A stretch of 20,560 bases of DNA from Clostridia bacterium. GTDB lineage: Bacteria > Bacillota_A > Clostridia > Christensenellales > CAG-138. Location: assembly GCA_017553815.1 (NCBI GenBank), contig JAFZJT010000201.1, positions 1-20,560 of the forward strand, written 5' to 3'. The position numbers were made by a program, and so were the translations under genes. This document shows positions 14,492 to 20,560 of this stretch, in pieces. Under the pieces are notes generated by a model, which was given only the letters and a program-made list of their open reading frames with translations, ran no database searches and had not been told where the DNA came from. Position 1 is the first letter of the stretch; each line of letters begins with the position of its first letter.

Positions 14492-15502
14492 ATGCAAAAA
14501 ATTCTTGCTCTTTTTATTGCTGTCCTTATCGTCGCTTCGCTCGCTGTGGGCTGTGCTCCCAAACCGAGCGGACCGAGGAAGGTCGTTTTGAACGAAGTCA
14601 CGCGCTCCGTTTTCTATGCGCCGCTATACTGCGCGGTGGGTCTCGGTTATTTTGAGGATGAGGGCATCGAGCTTGAGATAGTGACGGGCGGAGGCAGCGA
14701 CAAAAGCATGACAGCACTTATTGCAGGCGACGCTCAGTTCGCGCTGATGGGTCCCGAAACAGGCGTTTACGTTGTAAACGAGGGCAGCGCGTCGCATCCG
14801 ATAGTCATAGGTCAGCTCACCAAGCGTGACGGCTCATACCTCGTGGGCAGGCAGGACGATCCCGATTTTACTTGGGAGAAGCTGCGCGGCAGATCCGTTA
14901 TCGGCGGCAGACCCGGCGGAATGCCCTATATGACGCTCAACTACGTTCTGAAGCAGCATGGCCTTACTCCCGGCGAGGACGTTGAGGTCATAAGCAACGT
15001 ACAGTTCAACCTGATGGGCGGCGCGTTCGAGGGCGGCACGGGCGACTACGTAACGCTGTTTGAACCCACGGCGACGCTCTTTGAGCGCAACGGCAGCGGC
15101 TATATCGTGGCGAACGTCGGCCTTGAATCGGGCGAGGTGCCGTACACGACCTTTATGACGATGCCCGAAACGATCAATAACGATCCCGAGCTTGTAACGA
15201 GCTTTCTTCGCGCCATCTACCGCGCACAGGTCTTCGTTTGGTCGGCGAGCGACGCAGAGGTCGCCAAGGCGATGAAATCGTCCTTCCCCGATGCGGATGA
15301 AGCCACGCTCGAGATTGTTGCAAAAAGCTACCGAAACACCGACTCCTGGATGAAAACGCCGGTCATGACCGAGGACGCATTCACAAGACTTCAGGATATC
15401 ATGGAGTCAAACGGCGAGCTCAAAGCACGCGTCTCTTTTAAGGAACTTATCGACAACTCCTTTGCCGAAAAGGTCGTCAAGGAATTCGGAAAGGGTAAAT
15501 GA
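14492..15502 (+). CDS. NMT1/SsuA-like ABC transporter substrate-binding lipoprotein
   Basis: 336 aa, ATG behind GGAGG. A lipoprotein signal (hydrophobic 4-19, lipobox AVGC with Cys21) anchors it outside the membrane. The mature protein begins with VVLNEVTRSVFYAPLYCAVG, then LGYFEDEGIELEIVTGGGSD, LIAGDAQFALMGPE and GRSVIGGRPGG. These are the features of the NMT1/THI5-like periplasmic binding family that serves sulfonate, taurine, nitrate and thiamine-precursor importers (PF09084/PF13379). The ligand cannot be read from the sequence. No permease or ATPase gene is adjacent: the MITE-like repeat and pgsA lie upstream and a terminator follows. It is therefore an orphan binding protein here. The upstream 70 bases hold a TATTAT -10-like sequence (14455-14460) but no convincing -35. 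Confidence 0.9.
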   Translation: MQKILALFIAVLIVASLAVGCAPKPSGPRKVVLNEVTRSVFYAPLYCAVGLGYFEDEGIELEIVTGGGSDKSMTALIAGDAQFALMGPETGVYVVNEGSASHPIVIGQLTKRDGSYLVGRQDDPDFTWEKLRGRSVIGGRPGGMPYMTLNYVLKQHGLTPGEDVEVISNVQFNLMGGAFEGGTGDYVTLFEPTATLFERNGSGYIVANVGLESGEVPYTTFMTMPETINNDPELVTSFLRAIYRAQVFVWSASDAEVAKAMKSSFPDADEATLEIVAKSYRNTDSWMKTPVMTEDAFTRLQDIMESNGELKARVSFKELIDNSFAEKVVKEFGKGK

Positions 15503-15527
15503 TAGGCGTTCATAAAGAAATTGCACT

Positions 15528-15551
15528 AAAGCGGAGCCTGCTCCGCTTTTT
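15528..15551 (+). terminator. Intrinsic terminator after the substrate-binding protein gene
   Basis: Perfect 9-bp stem AAAGCGGAG (15528-15536) with CTCCGCTTT (15541-15549), loop CCTG, followed by T residues. Confidence 0.9.
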
Positions 15552-15554
15552 CGC

Positions 15555-15583
15555 TTGCAAATTCATCTCAAATAGTTCATAAT
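15555..15583 (+). promoter_or_regulatory. Promoter of the GNAT-UPF0489-sigma operon
   Basis: -35 TTGCAA (15555-15560), 17-base spacer, -10 CATAAT (15578-15583). It starts a few bases after the preceding terminator and about 40 bases before the GNAT start. Confidence 0.7.
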
Positions 15584-15623
15584 AGAAGCGGGAGAACAAA
15601 ACGAAACATAGAGGGAGAATAAT

Positions 15624-16118
15624 ATGATAAGCTTTGAATACATGGCTAAGTCCGAGGCGGACGAGCTTCTTCCGCGCCTTTTTGAACTGCTTTATGAGAA
15701 TATGAATGAGATCGCGCCGAGCGGGCTCTCAGAAGAGGAGGAGCTTCCTGGTTGGCTCGATGCGGTCGGATCCGCCGTGCAGAAGGAAGCACGCCAAATA
15801 GTGCTGATAAAGGATGTGGAAGAGCTCGTCGGTTACTTTCAGTATTTCATAAACGATACCACATTCATGATGGAGGAAATTCAGTTCAAGCGCGTCTACC
15901 AAGGCAGCGGTATGTTCAATGAGCTATACGCCTTCCTTTATGAAACGATAAAAACCTTCCCGGAAGGCGTGGAAGCCTATTCGCACAAGGATAATCTGAA
16001 ATCGCAGGGAATTCTCGAGCATCTCGGTCTTTCCCGCATCGGCGAGAATAAGAACGGAAGCTGCTTCCATTACCGCGGAAGCTGCGAAACCATGTGGAAA
16101 AGGCTCGGCTTGAGGTAA
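15624..16118 (+). CDS. GNAT-family N-acetyltransferase
   Basis: 164 aa, ATG behind AGGGAG. The middle shows a GNAT-like core: VLIKDVEELVGYFQYFI (a strand pair), EEIQFKRVYQGSGMFNEL corresponding to motif A and the acetyl-CoA pyrophosphate loop, and a C-terminal part AYSHKDNLKSQGILEHLGLS with the NxxSQxxLExxGF-like motif of many members. Such enzymes transfer an acetyl group from acetyl-CoA to an amine. The acceptor is unknown. The loop is less canonical than the classical Q/RxxGxG/A. It is the first gene of the unit; the next ATG follows its stop by two bases. Confidence 0.8.
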   Translation: MISFEYMAKSEADELLPRLFELLYENMNEIAPSGLSEEEELPGWLDAVGSAVQKEARQIVLIKDVEELVGYFQYFINDTTFMMEEIQFKRVYQGSGMFNELYAFLYETIKTFPEGVEAYSHKDNLKSQGILEHLGLSRIGENKNGSCFHYRGSCETMWKRLGLR

Positions 16119-16120
16119 AG

Positions 16121-16840
16121 ATGCGCGTTCTCGATATAGACCTTGATTTCTTCCTTGCGGATTGTTGCGAGCTTGCGGATTTGGGCGAGCGACCGCCTCT
16201 CGCGGGGCACGAGCCATGGCGCGAGGCCGAGGTGCGCCGATTTCTGGAGGAGAACTGCGCTCTTGATAGGTCGCGCCCCATACCGGGGAGAATCTTTGAA
16301 ACGCACGACGGCGCGCTTCTCTTCTGGAACGAGCTTATAAACGCGGAAAGGCTCGCGGTGCCCTTTGAGGTGACGCATATCGACGCGCATAGCGACCTCG
16401 GCATCGGAAAGCCCGGGCCGGGCTTCGTACTGAACTCGGTGATAACGCTCGATCCTGCTAAAAGAGCCGATATCCCGCGTTATTATAGGATGAAACAGCT
16501 CGATGAGGCCAATTATTTGCTCTTCGCGCTTGCGTTTCGCTGGGTAAGCGCGCTTGAGAATATCCGCAACCCAAAGTCAAGACCCGATATCCCCGATTTC
16601 GCCTTTAAAAACGAGGCGGGCGAATACAGCCATATAAAGCTCTCGTCGTTTGCTTCAAGGCTCTTTGAAGCGAAGAACGGCGAGGAACCCTTGGTCCCGT
16701 TCGCTGTGTTTTCGGACTATACCGAGTTTAAAGCCAAGGGCGAATACGATTTTATCTCTCTCGCGATTTCGCCGCGCTATGCGCCGAAGGAAGCCGACGC
16801 ACTTTTGGCGGTGATAGGGGAGTATATCGAGATTATTTGA
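16121..16840 (+). CDS. UPF0489-family (arginase-like fold) protein
   Basis: 239 aa from the ATG at 16121, placed after GAGG inside the end of the GNAT gene; an ATG at 16094 also exists but lacks a site and would overlap that gene. The N-terminus MRVLDIDLDFFL, then PGRIFETHDGALLFW (55-69), PFEVTHIDAHSDLG (81-94) and NYLLFALAFRWVSALE match the UPF0489 (C5orf22-like) family. The DIDLDFF and HIDAHSD clusters recall the metal-binding HxDAHxD motif of ureohydrolases such as arginase and of deacetylases, so a metal-dependent amide hydrolase is plausible. No activity has been established for the family to my knowledge. It sits between a predicted acetyltransferase and an ECF-like sigma factor. Confidence 0.82.
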   Translation: MRVLDIDLDFFLADCCELADLGERPPLAGHEPWREAEVRRFLEENCALDRSRPIPGRIFETHDGALLFWNELINAERLAVPFEVTHIDAHSDLGIGKPGPGFVLNSVITLDPAKRADIPRYYRMKQLDEANYLLFALAFRWVSALENIRNPKSRPDIPDFAFKNEAGEYSHIKLSSFASRLFEAKNGEEPLVPFAVFSDYTEFKAKGEYDFISLAISPRYAPKEADALLAVIGEYIEII

Positions 16841-16860
16841 TACCCGCTTGAGATTATGAA

Positions 16861-17403
16861 ATGAACGATGAAATAATGATTGAACAAAAGAGCGAAGCAG
16901 AAAACAGAATCGAGCGCTACCGCAAAGAAAGCGGGGCGGCTCTTCTTTGCATTGCAGAAAATATCTGCGGAAGGGATGAAGCGGCGGATGCTTGCGTTGA
17001 AAGCGCGTTGGATGATGCGTCTTTTTCGCCGAATTCCGATGCGCATATACGCCTTCTAAAGGCCGTGCGCATGCGTGCTCTTGAAAAGGCAAGCGCAACG
17101 GTGGCTCCCGTAAGAAGCGACGAGTTTTCGGCGATTGAATCCGAGCTTAGCTCTTTCATCCCGTCCTCTTTGGATAAGGATGATATAATCGACGGCAGGA
17201 GCGCTTTAGAGCTTATTCGCGAATTTGTTTCAGAGCTTGATGCGGCTAAACGGGCGGCCTTTATCGAAAGATACTGGTACTTTGAGCCCATCGGCGCCAT
17301 ATCGCAAAAGCTCGATATCGGCGAAAGCAAGGCTCGGAGGTTGCTATTTGGCGCACGCAAGGAGCTTAAAGCCCGCTTTAAGGAAATGGGGTACATTGAA
17401 TGA
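16861..17403 (+). CDS. ECF-type RNA polymerase sigma factor-like protein
   Basis: 180 aa. The C-terminal half (115-178) reads as sigma region 4: ALELIREFVSELDAAKRAAF, then IERYWYFEPIGAISQKLDIG and SKARRLLFGARKELKARF, a helix-turn-helix for the -35 element. The N-terminal half is shorter and more divergent than a normal region 2, so promoter opening may be weak or the protein may act otherwise. The start is uncertain: the ATG at 16861 has only a weak upstream GAG, and ATG at 16876 is possible. Its end overlaps the next gene by ATGA, the normal coupling of ECF sigma and anti-sigma genes, which supports the call. Twenty bases separate it from the UPF0489 gene. Confidence 0.72.
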   Translation: MNDEIMIEQKSEAENRIERYRKESGAALLCIAENICGRDEAADACVESALDDASFSPNSDAHIRLLKAVRMRALEKASATVAPVRSDEFSAIESELSSFIPSSLDKDDIIDGRSALELIREFVSELDAAKRAAFIERYWYFEPIGAISQKLDIGESKARRLLFGARKELKARFKEMGYIE

Positions 17404-18314
17404 AAAGCTCGGAATTTCTTAAAACCATAAACGAGCTCGATGATGAGCTGATACTTGGCACGAACAATAGGGAAGCTGCGCGCCCGCTTCATAAATTGCC
17501 TTGGTTTTGGGTTGCCGCCGTTCTGATGCTTGCCGTTTCCGCGTTTTTCGTTACAAGGGCTTGTATTGAGCGAGGTAGACTGCGCGAGGTTCCTGCCGAT
17601 GAAGGTGCAAACTTGACCTTTAAGCTCGCGCCGATAGCGTTTTCGAGTTTTAAAGGCGAGATTCGGGATGCGGGAAGGTTGATAAGCGAGCAGATAATCA
17701 ATTATAAGCTCCACATGAGTTCGATTCCGCATTGCTACACCGAAAGCTTCGCTTCTTTAGAGGAAACGGAAGCGTATTTGGGCAATGACGCGCTCAAGGA
17801 CTTTCACTTTCCTTACCATGTTGAAAGTGTCAGCGTCGGCGCGAACGGAGGCTATGCTTTATATTCGGAAACGAATGAAAGCGAGGTCTACGGTATCGAG
17901 ATTCATATTTACTCGAAATATGACCTGCTGAATCTCGAAACGGGCTTCATCTATGCGCAGGAAGATATAAGGATCCTGACCGATGTGCGCAAGCGGTTCG
18001 GCGACAGCTTTTTATACGGCTTCTATCCTTACGGATTCAACATAGACGAACCGTATACTTATTCTTATTCATTTGAAGAATCCGATGCAGAATCCGAGGA
18101 TTTGATAATCAACAGAACCTACTACACATATAAAGTTCAAAACGGCGAAACGGCGCGCATTGCATATAGTAGCTTCGGCGACGAACCGTACGACAGCGCG
18201 ACATGCTATGCGTTGAACGGCGGCATACTGTATGAACTGCACCTGACCTTCTATAAAGATGACGCGAATAAAGCTATGGCGGAGTTGTGCAGGTGGGCGG
18301 ATTCATTCAAATAA
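17400..18314 (+). CDS. Single-pass membrane protein, probable anti-sigma or signal-sensing partner
   Basis: 304 aa, ATG overlapping the sigma stop (ATGA). Residues 1-33 are cytoplasmic, 34-54 form one membrane helix (FWVAAVLMLAVSAFFVTRAC), and 55-304 lie outside. This is the topology of membrane anti-sigma factors, but the short N-terminal part has no zinc anti-sigma HxxxCxxC motif, so I do not assign a family. The external domain is rich in Tyr, Glu and Asp with no catalytic motif recognised; it resembles DUF4367-like domains seen behind such sigma genes, from memory only. It would hold the sigma factor at the membrane until a signal arrives. A terminator follows, placed inside the 3' end of the opposing nrdG gene. 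Confidence 0.6.
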   Translation: MKSSEFLKTINELDDELILGTNNREAARPLHKLPWFWVAAVLMLAVSAFFVTRACIERGRLREVPADEGANLTFKLAPIAFSSFKGEIRDAGRLISEQIINYKLHMSSIPHCYTESFASLEETEAYLGNDALKDFHFPYHVESVSVGANGGYALYSETNESEVYGIEIHIYSKYDLLNLETGFIYAQEDIRILTDVRKRFGDSFLYGFYPYGFNIDEPYTYSYSFEESDAESEDLIINRTYYTYKVQNGETARIAYSSFGDEPYDSATCYALNGGILYELHLTFYKDDANKAMAELCRWADSFK

Positions 18315-18336
18315 AAAGCCCCGCAAAAAGCGGAGC
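18313..18336 (-). terminator. Intrinsic terminator of the nrdG-type gene
   Basis: Minus strand: GCTCCGC (18336-18330), TTTTT loop, GCGGGGC (18324-18318) with one T-G wobble, then TTTTT (18317-18313). It lies 39 bases after the gene stop and overlaps the stop codon of the opposing membrane protein gene. Confidence 0.75.
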
Positions 18337-18374
18337 AAACAGCGCAATCAACAGCGATTCAACGCGAATAAAGC

Positions 18375-19070
18375 TCAATCCACGCCCCGAAGCCTTGCTT
18401 CGGGGATATTTTTTTGAACTATTCTCAGGTATTCGCGCATCGCATCATCATCGGCGGGGGAGTGCCCGTCTTCGATCAGCGCGCCGGAATCCACGAATTT
18501 CTGAAGAAAATAATGCGGCTCATTTGCGAGCCACTCGCCGATAAGCTCGAAATCGCGCGCGGTGTGCATATCGCCCACAACGGTGGTGCGGAACTCGTGA
18601 TCCATGCCGGAGCTTTTTATCAGTTCAACGCTCTCGAGTATCGGTGAAACGTCAAAATCACTGATTCCGACGAGCTTTCCGTAGTTTTCGGGCGCGGCCT
18701 TTATGTCCATCGCGATATAATCGACAATTCTTTTCTCTATTATCGGGCGCAGCTTTTCCACAAGAAACCCGTTCGTATCGAGCTTAACGAGGAAGCCCAA
18801 TGCGCGGCATTTTGAAATGAAGTCGGTCAAATCGGCTTGAAGCAAAGGCTCGCCGCCCGAAATGCATACGCCGTCTATCATCCCGCGCCGCTTTTCAAGC
18901 AGGGAAAAGACCTCGCCGTCGTCAATGGTAGGATTCAGCCTCGGCGAGATAACGAGGTCGGAGTTCTGGCAGAACGGGCAGCGAAAATTGCAGCCGCCCG
19001 TGAAAACGGTGCAGGCGACCTTGCCGGGGTAGTCGAGCAGGGTGAGCTTTTGAATGCCCTTTATTTCCAT
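18375..19070 (-). CDS. nrdG: Anaerobic ribonucleoside-triphosphate reductase activating protein
   Basis: 231 aa, ATG 8 bases after GGAG. The radical SAM motif CNFRCPFC gives Cys27, Cys31 and Cys34; ISGGEPLLQ (70-78) is the SAM-binding GGEP motif, and KLTLLDYPGKVACTVFTGGC is the characteristic N-terminus of NrdG-like proteins. Members of this subgroup (TIGR02495) generate the glycyl radical on class III ribonucleotide reductase, so the enzyme acts in anaerobic dNTP supply. The large subunit nrdD is not in the window. The gene has a promoter at 19220-19248 and a long structured leader. Its last codons contain the terminator of the opposing operon. Confidence 0.9.
   Translation of the reverse strand: MEIKGIQKLTLLDYPGKVACTVFTGGCNFRCPFCQNSDLVISPRLNPTIDDGEVFSLLEKRRGMIDGVCISGGEPLLQADLTDFISKCRALGFLVKLDTNGFLVEKLRPIIEKRIVDYIAMDIKAAPENYGKLVGISDFDVSPILESVELIKSSGMDHEFRTTVVGDMHTARDFELIGEWLANEPHYFLQKFVDSGALIEDGHSPADDDAMREYLRIVQKNIPEARLRGVD
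18385..18415 (+). terminator. Intrinsic terminator of the sigma/anti-sigma operon, inside nrdG
   Basis: Perfect 9-bp stem CCCCGAAGC (18385-18393) with GCTTCGGGG (18397-18405), loop CTT, followed by ATATTTTTTT. It is read on the plus strand and lies in the last codons of nrdG on the other strand. Confidence 0.88.
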
Positions 19071-19105
19071 AGTATTATCTCCAAACAGATCAAAATAGTG
19101 GATAA

Positions 19106-19199
19106 TGAATAGTGAATAGTTGAGGTTGAGATCCCCTGCAGGGATCTATTAATAATTGTTTCCTCAGGCAGTTTCCTCAAGCACGGTTCGATACCGTGC
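19106..19199 (-). promoter_or_regulatory. Structured leader of nrdG with two hairpins and paired direct repeats
   Basis: Leader of about 143 bases, read on the minus strand. It holds a 7-bp hairpin GCACGGT/ACCGTGC (19181-19199), two copies of TGAGGAAAC 13 bases apart (19171-19179 and 19158-19166), a second 7-bp hairpin AGATCCC/GGGATCT (19129-19147) and two tandem 7-mers (19106-19119). No known riboswitch class was recognised. Confidence 0.5.
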
Positions 19200-19219
19200 A
19201 GCACTATCCATCAGTTCCG

Positions 19220-19248
19220 ATTATAGCCCAAATCGGCATTGTTTTCCA
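19220..19248 (-). promoter_or_regulatory. Promoter of nrdG with an overlapping dyad
   Basis: Minus strand: -35 TGGAAA (19248-19243), 17-base spacer, -10 TATAAT (19225-19220). A dyad CCGATT-N8-AATCGG (19217-19236) covers the -10 element and could be an operator. Confidence 0.65.
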
Positions 19249-19286
19249 TACTTTAAAAATATATTATCGCTACAGTCGCCGATCTA

Positions 19287-19315
19287 TTGACAGTTTGCTC
19301 CAAAAGAGTTATCAT
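19287..19315 (+). promoter_or_regulatory. Consensus sigma-A promoter of the hrcA operon
   Basis: -35 TTGACA (19287-19292), 17-base spacer, -10 TATCAT (19310-19315). The CIRCE operator begins four bases after the -10, so bound HrcA would cover the start point. Confidence 0.92.
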
Positions 19316-19318
19316 GTA

Positions 19319-19345
19319 TTAGCACTCGGAAAGAGTGAGTGCTAA
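19319..19345 (+). promoter_or_regulatory. CIRCE operator
   Basis: TTAGCACTC, nine bases, GAGTGCTAA: a perfect CIRCE inverted repeat of 27 bases, the known binding site of the heat-shock repressor HrcA. Confidence 0.98.
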
Positions 19346-19437
19346 CAGCAAACGGCGACGGTTTCTGTGCAGCTGTTGAAACAGTACTGAAAACCCGCCG
19401 AAATGCAAACAATACTGCGGTGAAAGGAGGATAAACT

Positions 19438-20490
19438 ATGACACAGCTTCTTGACGTTCGCAAGATGAACATTCTTCGCGCGATAGTTGACGACTATATC
19501 CTCACCGCCGCTCCCGTAGGCTCGAGAACGCTCTCGAAAAGGGATGATATCGAGCTTTCACCCGCAACCATCCGCAACGAGATGAGCGATCTTACCGAGC
19601 TTGGCTTTCTCGAGCAGCCGCACACAAGCGCGGGCAGGATACCGAGCGAAAAAGCATACCGCCTCTACGTCAGCAATATCATGGACAGAGCCAAGCTCAC
19701 CGATGATGAAGCCGAATACATCAGGGCGCACCTCCAAAGAAGGGTCAGCGAGGTGGGCGACGTTATAAAGGAAACCGCCCGTATGCTCTCAGGCATCACC
19801 AAATACACCTCGATAGTGCAGATGCCGCACCTTAAAAACGCAAGGCTCAAGCATTTAAGCCTCATTCCCGTAACAACGGGAACTGCGCTCGCGGTGCTCG
19901 TCACCAACTCGGGAGCCACGAACAGCACTATGCTGAGCGTTCCCGCGGGCATCACCTCGGATCATCTTGAGAAGATATCTTCGCTTATGAACCAGCGCCT
20001 TGCGGGCTATCGGCTCGTGGACGTTCAAAAGACCTTGCTCCCTATGCTCCGCGAGGAGGTGGGGGAGCAGGCCGACTCCGTTGCCGCGATGCTCACAAGC
20101 CTTTCGGACGATATCGACAGGCAGGATTTCGAGGTCGTCGGCGCAGCGAATATGCTCGATTATCCCGAGTATTCGGACGTATCCAAGGCGCGCTCCTTCC
20201 TTTCGGAGCTCGAGCGCGGCGAAATATTCAAGGAGGTGCTCTCGGACGGCAGCGGCGTTGAGTTGACCGTTCGCATCGGAAACGAGAACGACAACCCTGA
20301 GCTCAAGGACTGCTCCGTTATCACGATCTGCTACCGCGTTGGCGGCGAACAGGTCGGCTCGATGGCGGTCATAGGACCGACGCGAATGGACTATGAAAAG
20401 GTCGTCGCGGTGCTCAAATGCATGAGCGAGAGCCTTTCGAGCGTTTTGAGCGGAATGCTTCTTTCCTCTGCCGAAGAGGGAAACGAATAA
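19438..20490 (+). CDS. hrcA: Heat-inducible transcription repressor HrcA
   Basis: 350 aa, the usual length, ATG behind AAAGGAGG. The N-terminal winged helix reads KMNILRAIVDDYILTAAPVG, SRTLSK, SPATIRNEMSDLTELGFLEQ and PHTSAGRIPSEKAYRLYV, all diagnostic. The rest is the dimerisation domain with the usual insert. It binds CIRCE and represses the hrcA-grpE-dnaK operon until GroE capacity is occupied by misfolded protein; a CIRCE is present in its own promoter, so it is autoregulated. A leader of about 90 bases with inverted repeats precedes it. Forty-seven bases later another ATG behind GGAGGAGG begins the next gene. Confidence 0.98.
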   Translation: MTQLLDVRKMNILRAIVDDYILTAAPVGSRTLSKRDDIELSPATIRNEMSDLTELGFLEQPHTSAGRIPSEKAYRLYVSNIMDRAKLTDDEAEYIRAHLQRRVSEVGDVIKETARMLSGITKYTSIVQMPHLKNARLKHLSLIPVTTGTALAVLVTNSGATNSTMLSVPAGITSDHLEKISSLMNQRLAGYRLVDVQKTLLPMLREEVGEQADSVAAMLTSLSDDIDRQDFEVVGAANMLDYPEYSDVSKARSFLSELERGEIFKEVLSDGSGVELTVRIGNENDNPELKDCSVITICYRVGGEQVGSMAVIGPTRMDYEKVVAVLKCMSESLSSVLSGMLLSSAEEGNE

Positions 20491-20537
20491 ACTAAATCAA
20501 CAATACCCGAATAAAGCATTCGGAGGAGGTAATACCT

Positions 20538-20560
20538 ATGGCAAAGGATAAGGAAAAGAA
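20538..20560 (+). CDS. grpE: Start of the next operon gene, probably grpE, cut by the window edge
   Basis: ATG at 20538 preceded by GGAGGAGG (8 bases away); only MAKDKEK plus two bases are visible. The charged, lysine- and glutamate-rich start suits GrpE, and grpE follows hrcA in most Firmicutes. The call rests on gene order; the sequence itself is too short to prove it. Confidence 0.5.

Noticed and set aside
16094..16120. ATG at 16094 as start of the UPF0489 protein
   Set aside because: It overlaps the GNAT gene and lacks a ribosome binding site; the family N-terminus begins at MRVLDIDLDFF, encoded from 16121.
1..20560. CRISPR arrays, tRNA genes, rRNA genes, prophage or transposase genes
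   Set aside because: None seen on reading both strands; the only repeats found are the MITE-like pair and the short repeats listed.

Overview
The window looks like a chromosomal segment of a low-to-medium GC, anaerobic, probably spore-forming Firmicute of the class Clostridia. The grounds are AGGAGG-type ribosome binding sites, near-consensus sigma-A promoters, a CIRCE/HrcA heat-shock locus, a YtxC-like sporulation protein, two PflA/NrdG-type radical SAM activases and an arginine deiminase. By eye the composition is about half GC. No rRNA, tRNA, CRISPR array or transposase gene was seen.

Layout, left to right. (1) 1-2130 is the 3' part of an FtsX-type ABC transporter permease. (2) 2222-3157 (minus) is an unusual protein joining a P-loop NTPase to an alanyl-tRNA-editing-like (AlaX/SAD) domain; it is transcribed divergently from arginine deiminase arcA (3380-4600). 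An immunity-like gene that overlaps the arcA stop is broken by two compensating frameshifts (4597-4968). (3) 5048-6184 (minus) is the classical rpsF-ssb-rpsR operon with a strong promoter, a structured leader and a terminator. (4) 6341-11144 (minus) holds a YtxC-like protein, a PflX-like radical SAM protein, a PhoR-like histidine kinase and its PhoB-like response regulator. Kinase and regulator are separated by a terminator and a 154-bp MITE-like repeat. (5) 11468-14266 (plus) holds an HtrA-type membrane protease with a possible leader peptide, a secreted peptidoglycan-binding protein and phosphatidylglycerophosphate synthase. (6) At 14267-14421 is a second, inverted copy of the MITE-like repeat, placed directly on the pgsA stop codon. 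(7) 14492-15502 is an orphan NMT1/SsuA-like lipoprotein. (8) 15624-18314 (plus) is a probable four-gene unit: GNAT acetyltransferase, UPF0489 protein, ECF-like sigma factor and a one-TM anti-sigma-like protein. (9) 18375-19070 (minus) is an NrdG-type activase behind a structured leader. (10) 19287 to the end is the CIRCE-controlled hrcA operon, with the next gene (probably grpE) just starting.

Many genes concern the cell envelope and its stress responses: the two-component system, HtrA, the peptidoglycan-binding protein, PgsA, the ECF/anti-sigma pair and the FtsX permease. The least ordinary items are the P-loop/AlaX-like fusion with altered metal-ligand motifs, the inverted MITE pair with a target duplication that preserves a stop codon, the putative leader ORF before htrA, and the structured nrdG leader. 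I did not find an obvious new multi-gene system. Functions are read from sequence alone; no database search was run.
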